DNA of 64,000 nucleotides from Megaleporinus macrocephalus (GCA_021613375.1 CM038720.1:4155889-4219888), one strand, 5' to 3'; positions 47,609 to 58,473 are shown, numbered from the stretch's first letter. The notes: generated from the sequence alone by a model not told the origin. Translations and numbers: made by a program.

Positions 47609-49978
47609 CTTCCCGGTGCTGGGGAGAGTCTGAGTTCGCGAGAAAGTGTCTCCTCCATTAATGCTGATCAGCTCTGCGTCTACAGGCGGAAACGGCGAGG
47701 GGAAAACCACTACGTCACTCTTCAGCGTGTCCGAGCTGAAGCACACGTCGTACTGCTGAGTGGCCTTCGAGTAAGACCAGCTCCCGTCAGGGTGCGTAGT
47801 GACAACTGGAGCGCTGCAGCTGCTGAAACCGCCCTCTGACCCGTAACACTTAGCTGCTATTAAACCCACGAGACTCAGCAGAAAGACCACCGACACTGAG
47901 ACAATAGCGATGAGCAGATACAGGTTCAGATCAGAAAAGCCCTCCTCCTTCATCGGAACTTGTCTTAGGGAAGGCTGTACACTGTCCAGACTCTCAACCA
48001 CCACAACCTCCACAGTGACCGTCGCTGACAGTGAAGGTTCTCCATGATCACATACTGTTAGAACAAGCGGGTGAGTTTTCAGGTCGTGGTCGCTCATTCG
48101 TCTTTTAGTCCTGATCTCTCCTGAGCTGCTTCCGATGCGGAAGAGATTAGTCCCCTTAGGTTCACTCATGTGATACGACAGGAGCGCGTTATAACCGGAA
48201 TCAGCATCTACAGCTCGGATTTTAGCCACAAAGTATCCCGCTTCAGCAGAGTAGGGGACGTTCTCAGTGTTTACTGACCCAGCTTCAGAGTAAGGAGGTA
48301 AGATAACAGGACTGTTGTCGTTCTCGTCCAGAATGAACACATTCACGGTCACATTGCTGCTGAGAGGTGGAGATCCAGAGTCTGTGGCCTGAACTTGGAA
48401 CTGGAAGTGCTTCATCTCTTCATAGTTGAAGGACTGCATGCTGTGAATGTCTCCAGTCACAGAGTTGATGTTAACAGCTGATGCTGTGCTAGAGCTGTCA
48501 AGTACTGAGTAGGTCACGTGAGCATTTTCACCAACGTCTATATCTTTCGCGGAGACTGTGGCTATTATCCCACCAGCTGGGCTGTTCTCCTTCACATACA
48601 CGTTAATCTGGAGATCTGGGAAGCGAGGTGGGTTATCATTCACATCAGATACACGGACAGTGACCACAGTAGTGCTGGACAGAGGCGGGGTACCTTCATC
48701 CGTGGCTGTTATTGACACATTATACAGCTCGTGTTCTTCTCGATCAAGTTCTGTCCCCAACACCAGTGAGTAATATTTACCCTGCGTGGATTCCAATACA
48801 AAGGGGGAGCTTTTGGATATGGAGCAGCGCACTTTCCCATTTTTCCCTTCATCCCTGTCTTGCACGGTTATGAATGCAATGACGGTGCCCTTCTTGGCGT
48901 CTTCACTTACATTGTCTAGCAGCGAGGAGAGCTTAATATCGGGGGCATTGTCGTTGATGTCCATAATCTCCACTAGCACCTTGCAGTGTGAAGCCAATGG
49001 ACTGTGGCCTTTGTCTCGAGCTTCCACGCGAATTTCAAACGCGCTTACGTCCTCATAATCCAAAGGCCCGACCACTGTTATCTCCCCAGTGCTGCTGTTC
49101 AGGGAGAACTTGTCGGAAATCCCTCTTTGGCCTTCTTTGAACGTGTAAACGACCTCGCCGTTGACGCCCTCGTCTGGATCCGTGGCATTCAGCCTTAATA
49201 TAAACGTACCAATGGCCACGTTTTCTGGAACCTGCGCTTTGTATACTGGTTTGCCAAACGCTGGAGCATTATCATTAGCATCCAGCACGCTAACAATAAT
49301 GCTGGCTGTTCCTGATCGTGCTGGCTTTCCGCCATCAACTGCGGTCAATGTGAGATGGATTTCAGCCTGTTTTTCTCTGTCCAGAGCTTTCTGTAGCACC
49401 AGTTCTGGAGATGGACCACTGTCCGCATCGCTATTGACCTCCAAGCTAAAATACTGATTGGATGGGAGTTTATACGAGGCTACGGAATTGCTTCCCACGT
49501 CGGGATCCTCAGCACTGAGCAGAGGGAATTTGGCTCCTGGGAATGTGTGCTCGGATATTCGAATGTTCTGAGACTTTGTAGGAAACGTAGGCGTGTTGTC
49601 GTTAATGTCCAGTATCTTCACATCAATGCTGTACACGTGCAGTGGGTTGTTGACGATCGCTTCCAAGCTTTCTGTGCATGCGATGCTGCTGGGACAGAGC
49701 TCCTCTCTATCGATAGCGTCTCGCACGAACAGAGCTCCGGTTTTTAGGTTCACGTCAAAATGTTTCTTAGACGACGGTGAAACGATCCTGAGAGCGCGAG
49801 ACTCGAGCTCGTCCGGTTTCAAGTTCAAATCCTTGGCTAAATTTCCCACGAACGTCCCCGGACTCACCTCCTCAGACACGGAGTAAGCGATCTGACGGGG
49901 AATCGCACTCCGGACACAAAAGGAGAAAAAAAACAGAGAGATAATCCACAAACTTCCAGCCTCGGTGGAGGAAGACAT
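47609..49978 (-). CDS. pcdha: Alpha-type clustered protocadherin variable exon 11, chimeric (790 codons to donor)
   Basis: First alpha exon in transcription order. Signal peptide [20 protein letters not shown] onward to about residue 28, then [12 protein letters not shown]1-EC3 and the start of EC4 are a lineage distinct from exons 7-10 (EC1 loop CPSSIAC; a normal DINDNTP linker rather than DINDHSP). From about residue 413 (near 48740) to the donor the sequence becomes almost the same as exons 8-10, so the exon is a mosaic. Membrane helix about 686-709, stub PPVDAE. Donor GTAAG at 47604-47608, phase 0. The promoter element is degenerate, but there is a strong CTCF-like site 1.1 kb upstream. 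Confidence 0.9.
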
Positions 49979-50175
49979 GACGTTTCAGAGGTATTCCCAG
50001 TTTGGTGATATTAATTTCCTCAAGAAAGATTAAAAACAGGCCGTTATTAAAATGCACCCGGCGGGATCCTCCCAGAATGAAGGAGACACTGGAGTCTCCA
50101 CAAAGGCGAGCTGTGGTTGGATGTAGGGTCGCTTGTAATAGGAGGAGCACAAACTGTGTTTAATGACTTCTTGGT

Positions 50176-50200
50176 ACATGGGGCCATCGTGTGGTTACGG
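50176..50200 (-). promoter_or_regulatory. Degenerate CSE-like promoter element of exon 11
   Basis: The minus strand reads AACCACACGATGGCCCCATG, about 210 bp upstream of the ATG. The CCAC and ATGGC parts of a CTCF core are present, but the CGCT box is lost. Confidence 0.45.
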
Positions 50201-50219
50201 AAGAAACTGCAAGACTTTG

Positions 50220-50258
<39 letters not shown>

Positions 50259-50260
50259 TA
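50220..50260 (+). repeat. (AAT)n microsatellite
   Basis: About thirteen AAT units just upstream of the exon 11 promoter. Confidence 0.95.
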
Positions 50261-50304
50261 ATATGAAAATGTCCTAATATGGGTCAAAAGAGTGTAGCAG
50301 TACC

Positions 50305-50306
<2 letters not shown>

Positions 50307-50376
<70 letters not shown>
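50307..50376 (+). repeat. (TA)n microsatellite
   Basis: About 35 uninterrupted TA units. Confidence 0.95.
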
Positions 50377-50379
<3 letters not shown>

Positions 50380-50458
50380 AAATTTCAAATTTCAAAGTTT
50401 CTTCAGTTATTAAAGTCCATAAAGCACTAGATATGAAAAGTGCTCTACAAATAAACAC

Positions 50459-50459
<1 letters not shown>

Positions 50460-50492
<33 letters not shown>
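50460..50492 (+). repeat. (ATT)n microsatellite
   Basis: About ten ATT units. Confidence 0.9.
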
Positions 50493-50494
<2 letters not shown>

Positions 50495-50579
50495 GTTATA
50501 TATATTAATCTCATTTTTATATAAACCTACCTAAAGGACATGGTTCTGACACATGTATTATAGTTAGCTGTGAAGTTGT

Positions 50580-50600
50580 TTCAGGACCGCGGACAGCTCC
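50580..50600 (+). promoter_or_regulatory. REST/NRSF (RE1)-like element with canonical spacing, upstream of exon 11
   Basis: Plus strand: left half TTCAGGACC, spacer GC, right half GGACAGCTCC, with few mismatches to the consensus and the canonical 2-nt spacing. It is the only element of the series on the plus strand and directly abuts a long GA repeat. Confidence 0.6.
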
Positions 50601-50603
50601 GAC

Positions 50604-50604
<1 letters not shown>

Positions 50605-50666
<62 letters not shown>

Positions 50667-50830
50667 TAAGGGAGAGGGAGAAAGAGGTAGAAAGAGCGAG
50701 AAAGAGAGAAAGAGAGACGAGACAGAAAATGAGAGAATGGTGGAAAGAAAGTGAAAGTGACTGGGAGAGACAGAGAAAAAGAGAAAAATTGGAGAATGAA
50801 AGAGAGAGAGGGAGAGAAAGGAGGGGGGAC
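50605..50830 (+). repeat. GA-rich homopurine tract (arm 1 of an inverted repeat)
   Basis: (GA)n of about 55 bp followed by purine-rich sequence. The stretch at 50744-50775 (AGAAAGTGAAAGTGACTGGG core) is the reverse complement of 51262-51300. Confidence 0.9.
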
Positions 50831-51075
50831 TTAAATTCAACACATGCTGCACTTCATGTCTGTTGCGGGTTTCCACAAAGTTAACAGAAGCTCTAAGTAA
50901 ACAGTTTATATTTATTTATTTCCGTTATTCTAGATGTTATTTTACTATATGTCCAAATATAACAGTTACCTGACAACAGAGCAGACCGTCTCAGTCCGCT
51001 GAGCACTTGTACATGATTTTTTTATTTTTTTAGATTTGAGAGGCGGGGTCAGCACTCTGTGGGATAAATTCAACT

Positions 51076-51100
51076 CTACAGCGCCGTCTAGTGGCCCAAC
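51076..51100 (-). promoter_or_regulatory. Orphan CTCF/CSE-like site
   Basis: The minus strand reads GGCCACTAGACGGCGCTGTA, one of the best CTCF-type cores in the window, in the same orientation as the exon promoters. It lies 1.1 kb upstream of exon 11 with no exon of its own, between the two arms of the purine/pyrimidine inverted repeat. Confidence 0.7.
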
Positions 51101-51155
51101 AACAGACAGACAGAGAGCGCATCCACTGTACGGTACATTAGGCATGCGGGTTAAA

Positions 51156-51191
51156 TACATCTCTCTCGCTCTCTCTCTCTCACTCTCTCTC

Positions 51192-51225
<34 letters not shown>

Positions 51226-51605
51226 CTATCTCTGTCCCCTCTTAATCTCTCTCTTGCTCTCTCTGTCTCTTTTTTTCTCCCAGTCACTTTCACTTTCTTT
51301 TCACCTCTCCCTACTCTCTTTTTCTCACTCTCTCTCTACCTTCATATCATGCTTTCTTTTTCATTCTCTCTTTCACTTACTTTCACTTTCTTTCCACATC
51401 TCCCTTTCTTTCTCTCTCACATTATCTGTAACCCCCTCTTTCTCTTTCTTCTTCCTTCACCTCTCACTGTCTTTCTCTTTACCTCCCTCTTTTTTATTTT
51501 GCTCTCGGTTCCATTTTTTCTCTCACTTTCTCTCGTTTCCCCTCTACTTCTTTCTCTCGCTCTACCTCACTCTCTCTCTCTCTCACTCTCTCTCTCTCTC
51601 TCACT
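51156..51605 (+). repeat. CT-rich homopyrimidine tract (arm 2 of an inverted repeat)
   Basis: About 450 bp of nearly pure pyrimidine on the plus strand. It contains CCCAGTCACTTTCACTTTCT, the complement of a segment in the GA-rich arm, and a partial second occurrence near 51375-51405. Confidence 0.9.
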
Positions 51606-51687
51606 CAGATATAGTTAGCTCATGCTGATGCAGTAGGAAAGCAGCACTGCAGAAACAGCAGCTGATTATTCTTATTTCACAGGAAGT

Positions 51688-51747
51688 GAATGAGAGAGAC
51701 AGAGAGAAAGGAAGAGAGTGAGGGAGAGAGAGAGAGAGAGAGGGGGG
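51688..51747 (+). repeat. Second GA-rich tract
   Basis: Purine-rich run, again switching strand asymmetry, about 80 bp after the end of the CT-rich tract. Confidence 0.85.
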
Positions 51748-51936
51748 TGTATATTCTGCATTCACTCTCCTCACACTGAGGGGGTTAAATATCTGCAGGG
51801 GAAGGTTGGAGGATAAAAAAAAAGTGTAAACTTGAGATGGAGCAGTTGTCATGGTGACTGTTGCCATGGCGACTGCTGGCTCAGGACCACAGAATGCAGT
51901 GTGAGCAGTGTCCTTATATCACACATCGCCCTATAC

Positions 51937-51960
51937 ACCCCCCCACCCCCCACCCCCCAC
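51937..51960 (+). repeat. C-run cluster with G-quadruplex potential on the minus strand
   Basis: Three runs of six to seven C separated by single A. On the minus strand this gives G-runs long enough to be split into four G-tracts. Confidence 0.7.
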
Positions 51961-52324
51961 TCTGCATCCTAATCCCAGTCATCAGCGGAAGGCGCTGAGA
52001 TTTGAGGGTATTAGGTTCTCGAAGCCACCACAGTCTTTATTAATCACAATAAACACTACTTATAAACTCATTTATAAACGCTTTATTGGAGTTACAGTAT
52101 TTACAACCAGAAAAAAACCACACCAATATGTTCAAAAGAAGCTCATTTGCACACTCGCCAGTTAAACGCTTTACTGCCCAGGGTGGTCTTCAATGCATGG
52201 GAAGTACCAGCAGACAGCATACTGATCATAAGCACTAGGGCAAAACAAATTAAAGTCATATAAATACAGTAATAGAGCAAAATAAATAACCACTTGACCC
52301 TGAAAATGCATTGAATTGACTTGA

Positions 52325-52352
52325 TATATATATGTATATATATATATATACC
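52325..52352 (+). repeat. (TA)n microsatellite
   Basis: Short interrupted TA run. Confidence 0.85.
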
Positions 52353-52652
52353 ATTTTAAAGCAAACACAATTATTGCGGAATGTGAACTAAGAAAGAATA
52401 TTTTGATGTAGATCTGAATCAAGTCAATTCAATGCATTTTTATTTTTCAACATACTTCTAATTTGAGCATCTAGTGTTGGTCATCTTATCAGAGTCTGAA
52501 TTCTGGTCAGACAGCAGAAATCAACAGTCAGTCCGGCTCCCAGTCACACTTTTAGAACTAGGCACAGAACAAAAAGGCACACGTTTTTGTTCTACATGTC
52601 TTTCTTTTCTTATCTGACCTCCTCATGATGCGGTTGGCACTAAACAACAGCC

Positions 52653-53156
52653 TTAAAGGGCCCATATCCTGGAAAACCAACGGTACCTAACTTTAGGTTC
52701 AGTATGTAAGAATATAATAATAAGTATAATACAGCCAGAGAGCTGAAACAATTCCCACAAGTTTCCACATAAAAAAAAGAAAATTTAATTGCACCTTTAA
52801 TATACATCATCAGAATGGTTTCCTAATGTTTAATTCTAAAATGAATTAAAAGTATTCATAGAATATGAAGAAATAACACTTCGACAGTACATAAAAAAAG
52901 GAGTCTATATATCTCGCTGCAGAGATATCCACTGAAGTAACATGCTAACCAGCTAGCCTTGGCCTGTTTTGTAACCTACACTTTGTAACTTAAGAGGTCA
53001 TAGTTTATAATTTATTTATTTGTTTATTTGTTTGTTGTTGGTGATGTGGAATGGCAGGAGAACCACCCTAACAAAAAAGACATTTTACTTTTATATAAAA
53101 CAGCAAATAAATATTGTAAGTAATAGAGTCATAAATAAAGGATATGGGCCCTTTAA
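52653..53156. mobile_element. TTAA-flanked inverted-repeat element (piggyBac-type MITE candidate)
   Basis: TTAA followed by AGGGCCCATATCCT at 52653-52670, and the exact reverse complement AGGATATGGGCCCT followed by TTAA at 53139-53156. The complementarity continues two bases beyond TTAA on both sides (CC and GG). The length is about 500 bp and AT-rich inside, with no transposase frame. A TTAA target duplication is the hallmark of piggyBac transposition. Confidence 0.6.
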
Positions 53157-53633
53157 GGAACACGGGAGCCTGTTTCCAGAGAATTATGGCTGATGTTATG
53201 TTCTTGTTTCAGGCCTGTACTTCTCCTGTCCATCGAGATGCGGCTCACGTATCATAACGGAGACCAGTGACCCACATTTCTGCTGCACTCTCCTCTCTCT
53301 CTATCTATCTATACAATCTCACTCTCATTCTAGAGCCACATCTTTACCATGTTCATATTATTATTATTATTATTATTTAATATTGTCAATGTGGAAATGA
53401 TTGAATAGATCAAACGCAGCACTTTAGCTGGTATTTTCAACATGAAGTAACACATTTCTTATTAATCGTTTGGATTAAAAGCTCATGTGATGCCACATTT
53501 TCGTCAACCTGGCCAACACTGCAGCACTAATACAATGCAGAACATAATGCACTTAACACATCACAAAAGAAGCAGCAGTATAGATAATACACTCGGTATG
53601 CCATTCATATATCATACAAAAAACCCAACAACT

Positions 53634-53636
<3 letters not shown>

Positions 53637-53709
<73 letters not shown>
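53637..53709 (+). repeat. (TA)n microsatellite
   Basis: About 36 TA units; adjacent open frames are artefacts of this repeat. Confidence 0.95.
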
Positions 53710-53712
<3 letters not shown>

Positions 53713-55825
53713 AATAAAAAACAGTCTTATAAACTGTAAAGAAGCAAGAAGTAGCACTTTTCCTCATTTCGTTCATTAGTCTCATGGATGACCACATGGG
53801 CCAAAGGCAAAAGTCGACATCAACCATAAGCACCCGATACTAAACATGACATTTCTAATATACAGTACACTATCCAAATAGCTGTAACTGCACGTATGGA
53901 TTGGTAGAGTTATGTGTAAGCATCAGTATAGCTAGATGGGACCAAATGTGTCCATCATGAAACAATGGAAACTTTGGAAGGTCATACCAGATGTTTGCAT
54001 TGCAGTTTAACCTTTAACAGATGCAGATAGCACTTTAGACTGAGGGTATTGGGGGTGATTTGCTTATTATTATGAAATGAAAATACATTTCCTTTGATGT
54101 TTTTAAACATCCAGGTCATTTAGAGCTACCCTAGATTTCCACTCTGTAGCAGTTTAGCCCCACCCATTCATACTGAAGTTGTAGGAAGTGTTTAAGTTGT
54201 TTTAGAGGTGGAGGTCAATGAAAACAAAGCTTTGAATGAAATCATTTACATACATGTTTGTTCCCAAAGAGACAAATAGGGTTTAAAAAATGGAAATGTA
54301 CATAAATAAACAAAAATGTTAGACCCTCTGGGAAAAAGATAAAATACCAGTAGAAATCTTATCAAGCCAGAAACAGCATCTGGGGTGAAATAAGCATTTT
54401 CCACTTTCCATGAAGTAATTTTATTGAGTAAACCAGTTTATTTTTTTGTACCAATAAAGCACTTTGTACAGTGTACTTTATGAATTATATGTCATAAACT
54501 TGTTATAACCATACATCAACAATGTGCTTATTGTTGAATTACTATAAATAGCTCTACAAAAGAAATCCCCTATTAGCTCAAAATAACAGCAAACTGGCTC
54601 TACTTTCTGGTTAACATGAACTATAAAAGTAAAACAATGTAACAAAGTGCTTTGTTGGTGCAACCAGATGGTCAAGTCTGGATGTTTTAATATAATAAAC
54701 AATGGTCAAATGATAGTAATACATACATCTAAAAAGTGTTTTGTTTGTACAACTTGTGTTAACAAGCAATTGAACTAGTTTTATTCAACTTAACAAATGA
54801 CTTTGTTAATTTAAACTACTTTATTAGGTTGAATAAAACTAGTTAAAATTCTTATTATCACACTGTGTACTACAGTGTAGTAAGTAAATAAAACTGGGGA
54901 AAAAGCTTAATGCACCTAGTTTATGCTCAACAGTTTCCAAATAATTGGCTTGATAAGGCATAGAGAGGGCTTATTAAGCACATTACAAGGATATTGTAAT
55001 ACCCCCCTCTTGATAAATGCATTGAGAAATACTGTGATAGTAAAGTTTGCATGTTTTTCTTATAGCATTTACTTTTGGTAGTGATGATAAAACTGCTTTA
55101 AAACTTCCAATATGGTGTTTAAAATGATGGCTCTTCAATGGTTCTTTAGCAAAGACAGTGATTCTATACACACTTAAAAGAATCATTTGCATGCTTAAAT
55201 GGTTCTTTACAATTGTTTACCAGGTTGATGGTGTTGTACATGTTTCTATAAACACTGTAAAAAGTGCATTGTTGGTAGAACCTGTGGTAACAAGCAATTT
55301 AACTAGTTTACTTTCAATTAACAATACAACAGATTAACAAAGTCAGTTTTTGTGTTGAATAAAACTAGTTCAGTTGCAGTGTGATGCTATGATATAAACT
55401 GATCTGCACCCTTTTGAAAGAACTTCAGAGGCATTCTGAAACTCATGAAGAATGAACGATTGGCTTTCTCTTATCGGGTGACCACTCCTAACAGTTTTCG
55501 GCTAGTATTTCACATGTAGCTGCTACTTATTGCTTCTTTAAACCTTTGCAGCTAGTTACATCTCTGTGTGTGGCTGGATTAGCCCCTCCAGCACCCTGGC
55601 TACACAGATCAGTGGGTAGTTTCTCGTGAGGTGAACGTTCCTCTGGAAGCAGTAAGGTTTCATTAAGGTTTCATTAAGGTAGAGTATTGTTATTTGTAAG
55701 ACCTGACAGACGTAAACAGAATGCACCAAAAAGCAAAGATAATGCTCAGAATCTAGTTGATTTAAACATGTACGTCACAGTCTTGTCTTTCAGATTAACG
55801 ACATTGGTCCACACTTATGTTAATA

Positions 55826-56600
55826 TATCGATCAGCCATAACATTTATTTACACACACTGTCCACTGTATCAGCTCCACTGACCATATAGGAGCTACACT
55901 TACGGACTGTAGTTCATCTGATTCTCTGTATACTTTATTACTCTGTTCTTTAATGATCAGGACCCCCACAGAACCACCACAGAGCAGATACTATTAGGGT
56001 GGTGGGTCAAAAAAAAGTGAAAGTGACGTGGTGGTAGTGTGTTAGTGTGTGTTGTGCTGGTGTGAGTGGATCAGACACAGCAGTGCTGCTGCTGGACTGT
56101 TTAAACACCTCAGTGTCACTGCTGGACTGAGAATCGTCCACCAACCAAAACTATCCAGACAGCAGTGTCCTGTGGGCGGCGTCCTGTGTCCACTGATGAA
56201 GGACTAGAGGAACACAAACTGTGCAGCAGCAGATGAGCTACTGTCTCTGACTTTACATCTACAAGGTGGACCAGCAAGTAGTAGGAGTGTCTAATAGAGT
56301 GGACAGTGAGTGGACACAGTGTTTAAACACTTCAGCAGCAGCACTGCTGTGTCTGATTCACTAACACACCACCACCAAGTCAGTGTCACTGCAGTGCTGA
56401 GAATGACCCACCACCCATATAGTACCTGCTCTGTGGTGGTCCTGTGGGGGTCCTGATCATTAAAGAACAGAGTAATAAAATATACAGAGAATCAGATGAA
56501 CTACAGTCTGTAAGTGTAGATCCTGTGTGGTCAGTGGAGCTGATACAGTGGACAGTGAGTGAAGCTACAAGTAGATGGTTTTAATGTTTTATGTTTTATT
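55826..56600. mobile_element. Foldback (long inverted repeat) element
   Basis: The left arm around 55860-55985 (CTGTATCAGCTCCACTGACC and AATGATCAGGACCCCCACAG) is mirrored by the right arm around 56430-56555 (CTGTGGGGGTCCTGATCATT and GGTCAGTGGAGCTGATACAG). Arms of more than 200 bp surround a central part with no coding frame. I recognise it as a non-autonomous DNA element common in otophysan fishes. Confidence 0.7.
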
Positions 56601-56742
56601 AATGTACATACATAAATCAAGTAAATTGAATGTATTACTACTTTGCAGTGTGAAAGGTATGAATAAAGTTGCAGTACCGTTAACTATTAGCTGACCTGAG
56701 ATATGTTCCAGTATATGCTACAACTCTACTGTTCCATGTTTC
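56590..56742 (+). repeat. About 150-bp direct repeat, copy 1
   Basis: The segment with CATAAATCAAGTAAATTGAATG and ACTACTTTGCAGTGTGAAAG is found again at 58320-58473 with few changes, each copy directly following a TGGTTTTAATGTT end of a foldback-type element. Confidence 0.75.
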
Positions 56743-58319
56743 TGCCTGGTATGTTTATAGAGGAGTAGTGGTCAGCTCATATGCTAATCTATCATTGTGG
56801 GGGTTATTTTATTTCCAGTTACATATGTCATATCCAGGGTGGCATATTGAGATCAATGCACCATATTTAAAGGTCAGGTTGGTGGATATGTTTGTATACA
56901 CACAACTCAATTCTGGAATAGCTGTGGTTGAAATTCAATATCTGCACCTTTACTTTTCCAATAAATTACCAAATCTCAAAAAAGATCAAGTTTACTTGAA
57001 TGCTGCTATATTACTTAATCGTAACCATGTTATAAACATGTCATATGCTGTCATATTAGATGTTGTCCAGTAATATAACAAGTTGTGAAGATGTTGTATA
57101 AGCAATAATAAGCAAACAACATGTGATATCATCAAAGACATGCTTATGGCATAGCTACGTTAATAGTATGTAGCAGGGTTCAAGTATGGACTTAACCCTT
57201 AATTGTATTTAATAGAATATTCATATTTTTCTCAATATAAGCATGTTTAGATGTAAATGTGTTTTTTAACTTACTCATAACTTTCACTCATGTATATTTT
57301 GGGCTCTAGACTCTGACCCTGTACTCATGCTTTCAGTACTTAAGTACTTAAATACTTGAGTTATTACCCCATGTACAGGTATAAAGACGCTATATGCTAT
57401 AACCCTGTCATAAGAAAACCTCACAACTCTTTTCATGAAATTACTGCCATTGTGTGCCCATTTGGCTCAACAACAACAACTGGGCCAACAGAAAATCCAA
57501 AATGATGGCGAATAAAACCTCATTATATTAACATACATTAAAGCTAACGCTTCATTAGCGTTAATGCTTTAGGACATGAGGTTACATTATGACAGCAACC
57601 AATCATAAAATCAAAAGCCCATTTTTCTTTTACAGGCCTGGCTCAGGTAATTGTGCTGCTCTCTAATTTATATGCAGTTATGGTCCAATAATGTATTGTT
57701 TATAATACTAGTGGTTCCAGTTCAGCTGTAGCTGTAGTGGTAGCATGCAGAAATACACAGTCCAATTTTAAAACAAAACCAAGAGTGTCTGGCAACTGGC
57801 CATATCACTCCTCATGTCCATACTGTTTGAGGGGCGGGGGGTATAAAAGAGGTCTTCTTTCACTTCCATTGTCTCGTTCTTGAACCGGATTTCTCGTATT
57901 AGTTTACAATCACAGTCTTCCTATCCATGCAATGTCATTCTCAATGTGTCTGATGGTTCATTCGAGTGGGACTTTCAACAAATGTGTATCAAATATGTAG
58001 GTCTTCCAAATCTTTCAATAGTTCACCAGAACTGTATTCTCACTGGTTTTCAACACAACCATTCCACTGGAAGAAGCATCTCTGAGGCAGAGTTGAGATC
58101 AAGGCAGATCGCTGCTAGATTCCTGCCGAAAGAAACAGAAAAACAGAAAATCAGTCAAACATAAACAAAGCAGAATATGTGTACATTCGCAGAAAGTGGG
58201 CCTGTACTGAAGTTAGTCATTGCAATCAAATTTCCAATCTACTGTTGATTTAACTTACAATTGAAAAAGAGACCATGTGTGTTGATACAAGGAGGTGGTT
58301 TTAATGTTATGACTGGTCG

Positions 58320-58473
58320 TTGTGTTTTTTATTCATGTGAAAATTACATAAATCAAGTATATTGAATGTATTACTACTTTGCAGTGTGGAAGGTATGAAT
58401 AAAGTTGCAGTACCATTAAGTATTAGATGACCTAAGATATGTCCCAGTATATGCTACAAATCTACTGACCCAT
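58320..58473 (+). repeat. About 150-bp direct repeat, copy 2
   Basis: Second copy of the 56590-56742 sequence, again preceded by a foldback-like end (GGTTTTAATGTTATGACTGG). The 1.6 kb between the copies has no recognisable gene. Confidence 0.75.

Larger units (their letters stand above)
29635..48740. repeat. 4.49-kb tandem duplication block (four units plus a partial fifth)
   Basis: Donor positions of exons 7 to 11 are spaced 4490, 4498, 4491 and 4495 bp. Each unit comprises an exon, its CSE promoter, about 2 kb of spacer, a (GAAA)n tract and an RE1-like element about 90 bp before the next donor. The units of exons 9 and 10 are nearly identical in coding and spacer sequence, so they are the youngest. 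The partial fifth unit ends inside exon 11 near 48740. Confidence 0.9.

Noticed and set aside
50258..50458. Open frames made of Ile-Tyr repeats (also 53487-53833 and 62285-62512)
   Set aside because: Translations of (TA)n microsatellites.
50517..51628. Ser/Leu-rich or Arg/Glu-rich open frames of up to 124 codons
   Set aside because: Translations of CT/GA simple repeats.
57880..58164. 94-codon plus-strand frame
   Set aside because: No recognisable domain, lies between transposon-derived direct repeats, and has no promoter or splice support.
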